Source: Neoceratodus forsteri
Lineage: Eukaryota > Chordata > Ceratodontiformes > Ceratodontidae
NCBI GenBank assembly: GCA_016271365.2
Contig: CM028131.1
Span: forward strand, 166,536,501 to 166,600,500
Direction: 5' to 3'
DNA length: 64,000 bases
Part shown: positions 54,188-64,000 of the stretch, piece after piece
How the letters are laid out: each line of letters begins with the position of its first letter
How positions within the stretch are numbered: position 1 is the first letter of the stretch
Notes under the pieces: generated by a model
What the model was told of the DNA's origin: nothing
What the model saw: only the letters and a program-made list of their open reading frames with translations
Databases searched by the model: none
Translations under genes and position numbers: made by a program

Positions 54188-56187
54188 AGTTCCCCATGAA
54201 TTTCCCCTCATGTTGGGTCCAGTGAGAGGAGGGCACCCCCCCCATATGTGCAAATCCAGAGTGGACCCTGGTGAGCTCTAGGTGGCAGTGTATGCACAGG
54301 ACCAACTGGCATGGCTTCATTTAGCCCCTTGACTACCCTTTTACACCTGTTGTCTCCCCTGGAGCCATGCTGCAAGGGGACGTACATGTGTGTGAAGGTG
54401 TACATACATCCCGGTACTGTGTTTCCCCCCCATGCCTGACCTACATCAGCTGCTTGAGAGTCAGTGCTACCTGCCGCCAAGCCTCCACCTGGTGACAGCC
54501 AAGAGCCAAGTCAACTCACTACCCCTTTCCTGAAAAGAGAGATGTGAAGTGGCCACTCTATCCATTCTCGGCCCTCCCCCTTCCCCGCTGACCCCGGCAA
54601 CCTGAATTTGTTCCCAAATTAGGGTTGCTGGCATGGTGAGAGGTTAGGCATTCAGTGCTTCAGCTCTCTGCACCACCAGTCAGCAATCTGAGTTTGTTTT
54701 AGCACTTTGTTATGTTGGAATAACAAAAGGAACATTCCTTTTAGTATGTCTTGGACAAGGTTTTAATCTGTATTCTCAGCAGGTTTTGTACAACTGTTGT
54801 TCCATAAGGTCAGTGTACACTGTTTGCTGCATATTAGTTTATTTTAGTAAACAAAAATGATGTCAAACAATGGATGTTCAAGAACAACAGAGAATACTGA
54901 TAAAAACCATGTCTGAGCCACATTAACAGAATAGCTTTTTTAATTAGCTCAAATGTAAAAGAAAGTGTTAAGACAGACTCAGAATGGGAGAAAATGGGTG
55001 TCATACAAGGCAGGAGTTAAGGGTAATAGTAAAGTATAGGTCAGAATTTTCACCACTATCATGCAATGCTTCTTTCAGCATTACGGCACAACCAGGGACT
55101 GGGCTGCCACTAGTTTATCTAACCCAAGTGGATCATGAGGCATGAACTAATGCCCAGGGCTTGTACTCCTAGGGTTAGATTAACAAAGGTAACTCAAACC
55201 CATGGGGTACTATAATGTTATTATTAAACTAAAATGTTATCATTTTCTTTTTAAATGAATAACTGTATAGTTACAAATTGAAATGGTTCCGTTGTGTATG
55301 GGGGTTTCCAGCCATTAAACATAGTCTTACAGAAACTGTCAGCCATTTTCCATTTCAAACTATTGTTTTATAATGTGCCTTCCACTCTTTCTTTCTGTAA
55401 ATCCCAGGGCTCTGTTACTGAACAAAAACTTTTGATGGTTACATCTGCTCCTCCTTCAAATCACTGTTTCATTATGGAGTTTAGTTTCCTCTTGTATCCT
55501 GATAATTCACATATTCACGTTAAATTGGATTCCAGAAACACACCATATGGTTGAATGCTAAACCATTGATTTTGTTTAGAAGAGGAGACAATCAAATAGC
55601 TTCTTTTGTGTTCTTGACACCTGCTGCTTCATGTTTTGCATATATCTGTCACGTGTAATGGAATTAATAAATTACTAACCATCACTAAAATAAAGGTAAC
55701 TGTTTTTAGACAACAAACACCCATTGCCATAATACCTTCAAGAAACTAATTTTCTGAGACATATGCAGCTGCACTGTCATGAGAAAGTATAAAAATTAGG
55801 CAGCAGACTCACCAATCTGTAGAATGCCTGTTGTTTACTGTGCAGATGGGTGCAGGGGGGAACTGCTCACCAGTTTCTAATCCTGTTCAGAAGCACTGCT
55901 GGAGAAAGTGAAGTGGAAGAAATTGCTTCTTTGCCCTGCTTTCAGCAGCACGCATACCCTTGTCGTGTCAGGCTAGGGGTCCAGGGGGAAGGGCCACATG
56001 TTCTTTTTGCATACCCTTAATTTTCATTAAGATTTTCTGTTTCCTAAATTGGCATGCTGATTACATTTTAATGTTCTTGTCAAAACCAAAGATAGTTGAC
56101 TGATAACTTTATTTGTCAAACTCTCATTACTGCAGTTGCTCAAAAATGTCTGAATTTCCATTTTGAAATGATTAACAGGAAGTATAA
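54188..56187. other. Unassigned 2-kb stretch, no gene seen
   Basis: No coding motif or repeat structure was recognised. The first 300 bp are C-rich with short overlapping open frames; the remainder is AT-rich unique-looking sequence. Confidence 0.4.
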
Positions 56188-56290
56188 ATCTTAGAAATAT
56201 AAATGCTGGAAAATACTAGACCATTAGTCCACATAGTCTGACTTTCTACTGTCCTTCAGAAATAGTGGTACCTTAGATGGGTATCTGTGT
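56188..56290 (-). mobile_element. Old CR1 3' remnant
   Basis: TTAGAAATATAAATGCTGGAAAATACTAG and CCATTAGTCCACATAGTCTGA align loosely with the CR1 3' end (ACATAGAAAT...GGCAGAAAAGGACCA...CCATCCAGTCTG). It is much more diverged than the other five CR1 pieces. Confidence 0.45.
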
Positions 56291-58176
56291 TGGGAGAACT
56301 GGAAAAAAGGTGAGAACAGAGCAACTAGCCTACCCAGACAAGGTGCAGCTAGATCATCTTTTCACTCAGTTCATGGCCGGTTACTAAAGGGCTCTCAAAG
56401 GGTTAGGTTTGACCCTGAGTGCTGTCTTCCAGAGGGGCCCCTTGCTTGTATGTTGTCAGGATGTCTGAATGTTTGCAGTATACGGACTTCTGACTCAGCC
56501 AGAAGGGGGAAACTTCATGGTTCTGCCCTCCCTTATTGTCTATAAGAAGGGGAGTCAAGCAGCAGAGTCTTGCGATTTTTATAGATCAGCATCTCAAGGA
56601 AGGAGCCCTGCCTCTGGTTTTGACAAAGGCAGGGGCCTGCGGGATCAGGTATAGTGCCAGGCTTTGGGTGACACTGGTCCCTGTCCAAGTCTCCAGAGTT
56701 CCATCAGTAGGAACTTGGAGGATAGGTCTTCTAGGAGGTCCTCAAGGACCCCAGAGAGAACAGGAACTAGATGGCACAACTGGGAGTGTGAAAGGCTACC
56801 CCTCAAGGGTAGTCACTGGGATCCTTGAAGATTCTTTCCCATCGAAAAGCTGGGAGATGGCTCAGGAGTAACTGTAGCTCCAATTAAACAGGGAAAAATT
56901 TTAAGTAAGCCTTGCATTAGGGATGTCCTTTTCAGTGATTAAAAAAAAAAAGTAATTTAGAGTATTTCTCCCTGCCAGTGAAGATGGATGAATTGTCAAC
57001 AGGTAGAGGAGGCTTGATAAGAGATAGGGTCGTAAGTTCCCATGTGAGGGACCAGACGTGGAAGTCTATCTTTGAGCCACTAGGGTTATTAGTATTTTGT
57101 CAGACGGAGGTAGGTATGGCCAGACCAGCTATACTGTATATCAGTTTAGTAGCACTGCCATAATGCTGACATGCTGTGATTTTGAGTACATTAGTTTACA
57201 TTGTTTCATTACTATTGTGACTTCGGACGTTCTGTAAATGAGACTTGCTTTGCAGAACTCATCCTGTATTTTATGTAACTTTTAAATGGCAGAAAAGAAA
57301 ACTGAGCTCCAAGGGCATAATAAGAGTCATGCAGGCATGTATTTGTGTAAGGGATAGTGCTTGCACTGCCTGGAGGTATACTATGCAGTTAGGAGTGCCA
57401 GGGCTCCAGGGACCCCATAGGGAGGTTAGGGATGTAAATATAGTGTAAATGTACTGAGACCAGTTCCCAAGTTCCAGTATAAATAGTATGCCTATTAAGT
57501 GCAGGGTAAACCTGGAAAACAGTTATGTGGAAGTACTGCAAAACAAGCTTGGAATGGTGGAGATAAAAATTAGAGCCCTGCTAAGTTAGAGGGTACTGTA
57601 GGTGCAGCTGTTACTGTACTGTAACAAGGATGGTTTGGTGGAGTGATCTGAGAGGAAAATACCCTTTTACTGTGTAACTCCTGCAGTTTCTGAGAAATTG
57701 CACCCAACTTGATTCCATCTCCATGTCTGGTCTCACTTTGTGTGTGGTCTCTCCTTTAATGGTGCCCCTATGTATTGTTTTATGGCGCCCCTACTCCAGT
57801 GCCCCAGGCTTGATTTGATAGTAGTAGTAGTAGTAGTGTTTGTGAAGGTACAGGCTGTATGATGAAAGGCTGATAATCCTTTGATGAGACTATCAACATA
57901 TACCCCCCTGACATGGGGGAGGGATGCCCAGCCCTTACGAAGGTGGTTTATTTAATACTTAAAGTGGCAGTTTGAGTGACTAAGCAGAACTAAATGCTTC
58001 TGAGTCAGTGTTTTGGGAACAGTTCTTTAAATTTCCTTAACATTTAGTTCTCAGTGTAGGTGAAACTAGTTGGAAGAATAGTGTAACCTCTTATGGTTTG
58101 AGTGTTTATTTAGAGCCTGTAAAACAGGTGTGTGATTGGGGGAGGAGCTGGAGCAGGCTTACAGGTGGCATAAGAT
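56291..58176. other. Unassigned 1.9-kb stretch with a (TAG)n run
   Basis: No gene was recognised. Around 56530-56640 TGTCTATAAGAAGGGGAGTC resembles a TATA-containing LTR promoter, but no partner or ends were found. A (TAG)n microsatellite lies at 57817-57838. The frame at 56536-56871 (111 codons) has no family motif. Confidence 0.35.
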
Positions 58177-58180
58177 TTAA

Positions 58181-59075
58181 AGGGACACTGTCAACTCCAT
58201 TTGGCCTCAAAATGTCCTTAGTTTAAAAAACAAATTTTATGATTGTTCTCAATCTATACAGACTGCTGATGTTGCTGGTTGCTTGATTCAGACTCTTTCT
58301 TCCTTTTAAAAAGTAAAAATCGTTGTGTCAACCATACTGGTGTTACCACATCAAAACATGTTTCTTTACATTTTTTGACCAACTACAACTGCATCTTTTC
58401 TGGATTCAGGAACACCCCCAACACTATCTAGCTAATAATTATGCAGTAGGAGTAGATGAGACTATTGTATCATAAGTAGTACTGTGGAGAATGCGGAATT
58501 CCGCTGGTGGAATTAGTGTGGAATGACTATTCAGTCGGTGGAATTTCCGTCAGAATTTCACTTTTTCACCTACTGAATTCCTCCTACTGTGATTCATAGA
58601 ATAATATTCTGAGGAACATTAATTTTTCAGTGGAAAATTATTCTGCAACAATTCCTGCTTAAAATCCAGGGAACAGTGATTTTTCTGCAGAAAATCATTC
58701 TGCAACTATTCGATGCTGCAGAATTCTATCATTCCTTTTCTGGCAGAATTTGGCAGAATTTTGGTGAAATTTTGAATGTTGTGCAGAATTCTATTCCCCT
58801 GGAATTTGAAAATTCCTCCCAGCACTAGTCACGAGTGGCTCTACTGTTTGAGGGTGTTTCTAATGCTCAGGAAGTATGCAGTAAGCTTAGGTAAACAATT
58901 TGGAACAAAACAAGGCTGTGTATAACTATACATTCCCATACATTTCACTTCTAATAAGCAAGAAGGCAGAGTAAACAACCAGCCACATCAATGAATTTTA
59001 GAGAAGGTAAGCAATCATAAAACATGGGTTTTTACCTAGAAATAATATGATGCAAAAAAGGTTGACAGTGTCCCT
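58181..59075. mobile_element. TTAA-target nonautonomous transposon (895 bp)
   Basis: The first 15 bp, AGGGACACTGTCAAC, and the last 15, GTTGACAGTGTCCCT, are perfect inverted repeats. The flanks are TTAA at 58177-58180 and TCAA at 59076-59079, one transition from a TTAA duplication. TTAA targets are used by piggyBac and Kolobok transposons. There is no transposase. A smaller hAT element is inserted at 58477-58827. Confidence 0.85.
58477..58827. mobile_element. Small hAT-type MITE nested in the TTAA element (351 bp)
   Basis: Termini are TAGTACTGTGGAGAAT and (complement of right) TAGTGCTGGGAGGAAT, 12 of 16 matching. The flanks ATCATAAG (58469-58476) and GTCACGAG (58828-58835) match at five of eight positions and all three differences are transitions, as expected of an aged 8-bp duplication. 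The interior is rich in CAGAATT/GGAATT words. Other boundary choices are possible. Confidence 0.6.
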
Positions 59076-59079
59076 TCAA

Positions 59080-59478
59080 GTGTCTATTCTCTCCCCACCG
59101 GCCCATTCCCTTAGGTTATATGACTCTCGACTGCTAGTAGTTCTATGTCGGTCTACCACGGTTGAACAGATGACCTTCTCACATCACCTCCCTAAGTTAT
59201 GGAATAACCTCCCACCACAGATTTGTCACTCCTCCTCCTCACACTCCATTTCGCTACCCCTACAAAACTTTCTAGTGGTAAACTGTACCTGTGGCTAGTC
59301 CCTACATTCTCCTCTTCAAGCTGGCTCACTGCTTTCTATCTCCTACTCAGCTAGCTGTTCTTTCATTACTATGCTTAACTGGTCTTCTTAACAATATGCA
59401 TAATGGTCTTAACACTATTTATAATTGTTTCATACACAGCACTTCAATGTACAGTCATGTATACTCTGCACTCTGTAT
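59080..59478 (+). mobile_element. 3' fragment of a LINE E-like element
   Basis: The frame to 59298 reads RLYDSRLLVVLCRSTTVEQM and FSHHLPKLWNNLPPQICHSS, followed by ISLPLQNFLVVNCTC. This is the terminal W-N-x-L-P-P block, comparable to LINE E near 53674. A CT-rich 3' untranslated region continues to about 59478, where an A-family LINE in the opposite orientation begins. Confidence 0.65.
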
Positions 59479-59479
59479 C

Positions 59480-60655
59480 AAAGTATTTTTTATTTATTTA
59501 TTACTAGGATTACAAATACCTTTGAACCAAGGGTTCTTTTACAAAGATTCTGCGTCAGCAGTGGGTGCAAGCAAAACAGTGGTAAGATACAATACAAGGT
59601 CAGGAGGTTAACACAGAATCAAGCAGAGGTAAGATACAATACAGGCCAGGAGGTTAGCTTAGTAGCAAAAGACAGCACATGTGTATAGACTAGCACAGTA
59701 GCAAGCAATTAGTGGCAAATAACAATGCACAATTAACAATACGGGTGTATATATAGCAAGACACAGATACAAATGAAAAACATCCTAGGAATGACATAAA
59801 AGGAGCAAGGGATGGGGGATAAGAGGGGGATGGATGGGGAAAAAGGGAGTAGGCAGTCAAGGAATGACATTGTCATAACTGCAAGAACAGAAAGATAAGT
59901 GCTAGGTAGTCTGGGGGTGGAGCAACAAAAGATAGGGTGATAGGGATGGGGAGACAGGAGGAGACAGGAGGAGAGGAGCGGGAGAGGGGTGGAATGGTAG
60001 ATGGGGGTGGGAGAGAGATGGGGAGTAGTAGGGGATAAAGGTGTGGAGAGAAGTGAGGAGGGTAGCAAGGCAGGAGAGAAGAGGAGGGAGAGGTGAAGCA
60101 AAGCTGCAAGCCTAGGCAGAGCAGTCACAACTGCTGAGGTCAGAGAGGTGCTGGTGGAGTTTATGTTTGAATGGGCCAAGCTTGTTTTCAGCTGCAATTT
60201 CAGGGGGAAGGTTGTTTAGCAACAGGGGGGCCCTGGTGTGGAAAGCACGTTGAGCCTGGTTGGTATGGCAGAATGGAACGATAAACATTGGTTTGAGGGA
60301 ACTGCGTGTAAAATGTGCAGTGACTTCGGGTAACATTAAGGCATGAGTTGCAGGGGGTGAGGTTAAGACAAATTTTCTTAGCCAGTAGGCAGGTCTGGTA
60401 GGCAAGTCTACTATTTAGATTGAGCCAGTTGGATTGCTTGTAGAGATCACAGGTATGTGTATGCTTACCTGAGCCAGTGAGACGTCTACAGCTATTGTTA
60501 AGGGCTGTCTTGACCCATTTTAGAGTGGTATCAATGGCAGCCCCATAGAAGACAAGTCTGTAATCAATGATGGGTAGGACTGAGGCAGTTATGGCTGCGT
60601 GTATAGTTTCTTTGGTAAGACACCAATGGTGGCAGTAGAGGACCACAGTTCTTGA
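59480..60655 (-). mobile_element. LINE A-family copy, 5'-truncated
   Basis: The left end complements to the LINE A 3' terminus (TCAAAGGTATTTGTAATCCTAG then AATAAATAAATAAA), with the same 3' hairpin at 59518-59549. A purine-rich 3' untranslated region (59760-60110) is followed by minus-frame coding: KETIHAAITASVLPIIDYRL, NNSCRRLTGSGKHTHTCDLY and KQSNWLNLNSRLAYQTCLLA (60646-60200), then LPPEIAAENKLGPFKHKLHQ (60405-60112). These match the LINE A C-terminal domain at 10940-11330. The reverse transcriptase core is absent. Confidence 0.8.
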
Positions 60656-62240
60656 TTACAATGTGATAATGTCCTCGGTCTTAATGTGGCCAATGTATAT
60701 ATTGTGTAGTATGTTGCATGTCTACACCATTAACCTGTTCACTTAATCTGTCAACTGTTATTGGGAGGGCTTAAGCCCAAGGTTCAATGTGGGGAATAAC
60801 TCCTCCCACAACCTCTACTTAAACTCATCACTAGCACACCTTCCTTGCTTAGGGAATGTTTTTTTTCCCTGGGCTCTCTGCATGGCTCATGTGACTGTGC
60901 CTTCTTTGTGCTTTGCTGCTGCTGTCTGGTTTGTTTTCCCCTTGCTTGTGCATCCCCCTCTCCCCTCTCATGTCTGTTTTCCTGTGTTTGTGTCTACCTG
61001 CTTTTCCTGTGTCACTTTGGTCTCCTCGGCAGCTCCTGTCACCTCCCCGATCCCGTCCTTCGCTCCCCTCCTTTCCCAGGTGTCCTGGGTTCTCACCTCT
61101 CTGTGTTTCTTTTTGGGCTTCTACGACACTTCTCCAACCAATGCTAATGAGGGTCCCTGCTCCTTCCCCACATTTCTCCATCCTTCCTTAGGTCCCTTCT
61201 GGAATTATGCCCTCTTCCTGTTCACCCAGCAAGTGTTCCCTTTGCCTCCTGAACTCCATCGGCCTGTGGGCTCAATCCATGTACCCAGAATCTACAATTT
61301 TGGTAAGGCCTTGCTTCTCCCGGTCCTCACTACCTCATCCACATCTTGGTGGAAGGGAGACTAGATGTACTTTTGCATGCTGTCTCTAGGCTTAGATTGT
61401 AAGTACATCTACCATACATATTTCAGCGCTGACCCATAGATCTTGTCTGCCTATATTTAAAACTGGTTCATACGCTGCAAACAGCTGTGATTTAGTTTCT
61501 TGGGGCAACTACTTTTAAATAGTGCAATAATTTTGAAATCCTCCTTCCCATATGGGGATAGTCACAACCACTTAGTATGTTGCTATTTATTCCACTACCA
61601 CTGCTATAATGTCTCACAAATCTATCTCTCCAGATTTGGCTTTACAGATAAGATGCAGCCTAGCAGTAGCTAGATTTCCACTTCAGCTACCACCGCTCAG
61701 CTGCTGTAATGGAGGGGGACTCATACGACGGGCTAGCTTTTTTTATTTACACTGCTCTTTAGCATGATGTGCTGTGCTTGCCTCCTTCTGACCCATGCTT
61801 CTATTCCCATTTTTCTTATTCTAAATGCACATGCCTCATTGCTCCTGATACCTGTCTCTGCAGGACCACTTGTGCTAACCCCTCAGGACGTTGGGGGGCA
61901 TACCCCTGTGCTCCAGCTCCACTGAATCTACATCTCCATTTACTCCTCCCCTACAGCCTACAACCTCAATTGCTATAATTACCTAATGTCTTCCCTCATA
62001 TCTTTGCTCTGTGAGTTTTTCTTCCTCCATTTTCATGCTCCAAGGCCCTTCTTCTACACTTCATGCTCTGTTTCTATGTCTACCATGCCTCCATTCTAAG
62101 TATCTCTTACCATATCAAGTACTGATTCATCAGCCCCTGTTTCATGTCCTAAATCTACTCTCTCTTTACAGCAGCATTTTGCACTTTCTGCCAACCCATA
62201 CCAGCAGTACTCCGGACTCTGTCCCTAAGTTGCGCCTTCT
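60656..62240 (+). other. CT-rich non-coding stretch upstream of the gag-like frame
   Basis: Pyrimidine-rich sequence gives many open but motif-free frames (for example 60789-61364). A 24-bp word GGAAGG(G/A)AGACTAG(A/C)TGTACTTTT occurs at about 61353 and again near 62440. It could be the leader of the DIRS-like element, which would make the word part of its split repeats, but this is speculative. Confidence 0.35.
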
Positions 62241-62571
62241 GAGGTGCTGAGTGAAGGTAGGCTTCCCCTGTCTACCAGGGATGGGATTCCATTCCAATTC
62301 TCCTATTACCTGACAAATCCACCTTCTACTTACACATGGACTGCAACATTAAAGCGGGAGTCTGTCCTCATCCTCCACCTGCCTAGTCTCTATCCCTTAT
62401 TCTGTCTGTTGAGGTTCGGTTACAGACGTAACTCATCTTTAGGAAGGAAGACTAGCTGTACTTTTCTTATTATTCTCTTATCTGCCAACAGGTCTCATTA
62501 TCGCCATGATTCACATCTCTCACCAGTGGAGCCTCTTCTCCATCCTGTCTGGACCACCATCCACTTTATTA

Positions 62572-63733
62572 TGGAATCATGTCAGTCTACCAAGTCATCC
62601 TCTGCTCCACCGGGCAATACTGAAGCAAACCTGTCTAATACAGCAGCTCCAGCTCCTGCTCACTGGAAGAACAAGTCAAAAACTAACTTTTCCATTTCAG
62701 ACTGGACAGTGCCTTATCCTTTTTTTGAACTTAATAAATGTGGTATTCCCCACGCATCTTCAGCCAGAAAGCAAGAATTATTCAACCTTTCATTGCTTCT
62801 CAAGCTGGACCTTCCCATCCTCACATTCCTGACCAAGATGGCCAGTCCATTTCTAATGTCTCTCTGGCAGAAATCTGTGACTTCATGGCCCAGATTTCCA
62901 CCTCCATCTTTCATTTGGATTCCCATATGTCTGCTCTCGAAGCTCACCTCCCTCCTACTATCAACGTTCCAATCCCAGTGGATCTACATTCACTTCCAGT
63001 CTCAACACAAGTACCAGCTGCTCCTGCTCCTACATCCTCACTCCCTTCTGCTTCGCCTTCCACTGTGCCAGTCTCTCCACTTCCTGCAGATACATCCTCT
63101 TCAATCTCATCTCCCATCATTACTCCTGCTCACCTCATTCCTGCTTATCTCCATAGAGACATCATAGATGGAAAGGACGTCAACCTAGCTTCTCTTCTAA
63201 TTGCATCTCAAGATATCATGGAAAATCAGATAGTATCCTGTGGTGATATCTCGGTACTGCTTAAATCCAAGGACCCCCACCTTCTTCGCAAGTTATCCCT
63301 TTCTGAATTTATTTTGACCTTCAACATATACAAGGACAGTCTATGTTCAGCGTTTCTGTCATGACATGAGGAGCTTGACTCGTACCTCTACCTTATTACT
63401 GAACTTAGTGCCTGGTATGAGGGAACCCATTTTTATGAATATCATAAATCATTTTCAGTCAAAGCAGGAGCATCTCTTAGCCATTATGCTTTCAAACTTA
63501 ATCGGGCCATCTTGGACACCAAGATTTTTTGCAGACATTTTGCCAGTCATCAAGCTTACTCCTGCTCTCTGTGTGGGTCATTCAATCACTTCGACCCCCT
63601 TTGCTCATCGTCAGCTTCCTCATCTGTTTCTTCCACCACCAATCTGGTTCACTTTGACAGACAATCTACCTCCCCTTACAGAAATAATTATATGAAATGT
63701 TTTCATGCTGCACACATAAAACTACCGAAGTGA
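62572..63733 (+). pseudogene. DIRS-type gag-like protein with CCHC knuckle (broken)
   Basis: The frame from 62738 runs to a TGA at 63362-63364 and continues in the same frame to 63733. Conserved-looking blocks: DIIDGKDVNLASLLIASQDI, LLKSKDPHLLRKLSLSEFIL, then after the stop HEELDSYLYLITELSAWYEG, FYEYHKSFSVKAGASLSHYA and a knuckle CSLCGSFNHFDPLC (C-x2-C-x4-H-x4-C, 63563-63604). This matches my memory of gag ORFs of vertebrate DIRS retrotransposons. A serine/proline-rich middle spans about 62960-63140. An ATG at 62572 in another frame may hold the original N-terminus (MESCQSTKSSSAPPGNTEA), implying a frameshift near 62790. No reverse transcriptase or tyrosine recombinase follows. Confidence 0.55.
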
Positions 63734-63890
63734 TATGCATGCCATAAGTATAATTTAAATGTTAAATTGGTATCGATTGCATGCATATGGCATGCGTGCA
63801 GCAAGCAAGTGTGGAAACCATGATTTTTCTGTTAAGTTGAGAAAGACTGTATGCATGCAGCACGCATGCAAAAAGCAAGTGGTCACTGCA
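63734..63890. repeat. GCATGC-rich double repeat
   Basis: Two similar ~75-bp units contain GCATGCATATGGCATGCGTG...CAAGCAAGTG and TATGCATGCAGCACGCATGC...AAGCAAGTG. The alternating purine-pyrimidine runs could favour Z-DNA. Confidence 0.6.
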
Positions 63891-63892
63891 CA

Positions 63893-64000
63893 TGGAAAAG
63901 TTAGGTGATTTGCTGAGGAATATCCTACACAAGTGAGAGTTGATGAGATTCAAACTCCAGTCTTCATGCATCTAAGTCTCCTAGCTTACAGTTCAGTGCC
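63893..64000 (-). mobile_element. Diverged CORE-SINE running off the window
   Basis: AGTTAGGTGATTTGCTGAGG, GATGAGATTCAAACTCCAGTC and TCCTAGCTTACAGTTCAGTGCC follow the same core, B-box, A-box order as the minus-strand SINEs at 2546 and 15491. It is the most diverged of the four copies and is cut by the window end. Confidence 0.6.

Noticed and set aside
56469..56871. LTR promoter or gene around 56530
   Set aside because: A TATA-like word alone was found; no terminal dinucleotides, duplication, poly-A signal or coding motif support it.
60789..61364. 191-codon frame as a membrane protein
   Set aside because: Translation of a pyrimidine-rich leader produces Phe/Leu/Ser/Pro-rich peptides in several overlapping frames; no signal of selection is visible.

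Overview
This is repeat-dominated vertebrate nuclear DNA. I found no exon of a host protein-coding gene, no rRNA or functional tRNA gene and no CRISPR array. Nearly every recognisable segment is a transposable element: CR1 with period-8 3' tails, L2-like and other jockey-supergroup LINEs, L1/Tx1-like LINEs, tRNA-derived CORE (MIR-type) SINEs, hAT and TTAA-target nonautonomous transposons, a Tigger/pogo-like transposase relic, and a probable DIRS-type gag. CR1, L1/Tx1, CORE-SINEs and DIRS together suggest an amphibian-like or other large-genome vertebrate. The style of the CR1 3' end makes a caecilian my best guess, from memory and with low confidence.

Layout. About 1.2-15.2 kb is a nested stack. 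An L2-like LINE on the minus strand (B) is split by a plus-strand LINE (A). A is split by a 5'-truncated L1/Tx1-like LINE (C), and C is split by a nearly complete minus-strand CR1. The junctions rejoin in frame at each level, and two are flanked by target-site duplications. A SINE sits in A and a short inverted-repeat element sits in B. About 15.5-19.1 kb holds a SINE, a perfect palindrome, a CR1 tail and a 1.1-kb hAT element with a perfect 8-bp duplication. About 19.75-28.7 kb is a second nest: an L2-like LINE carrying a CR1 scrap, a SINE and a complete-length 6.8-kb L1/Tx1-like element with a perfect 15-bp duplication. About 28.9-34.1 kb has the Tigger-like relic, a cluster of direct and inverted repeats, a ~297-bp satellite and, inside the satellite, a 636-bp foldback that pairs end to end.

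About 34.1-41.5 kb is mostly unassigned sequence. It contains a TATA-like site, ~145-bp tandem units split by a ~985-bp palindromic DNA transposon, a degenerate minisatellite and an 846-bp hAT element with a perfect 8-bp duplication. About 41.8-54.2 kb has CR1 fragments, a second copy of the short inverted-repeat element, a LINE (D) with endonuclease and reverse transcriptase and tandem monomers upstream, and the 3' half of another LINE (E). About 54.2-64 kb is mostly unassigned until a TTAA element containing a smaller hAT element, E-like and A-like LINE 3' ends, a DIRS-like gag with a zinc knuckle, and a SINE running off the edge.

No operon or pathway links these units. Their relationship is historical: each insertion is younger than the element it interrupts, so the window can be read as a relative chronology. 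The most distinctive structures are the four-deep nest, the 636-bp foldback inside the satellite, the covarying 3' stem-loop of LINE A and the promoter-like monomers upstream of LINE D. All family names are based on protein motifs and termini read by eye, without a database search. Most reading frames carry stops or frameshifts.
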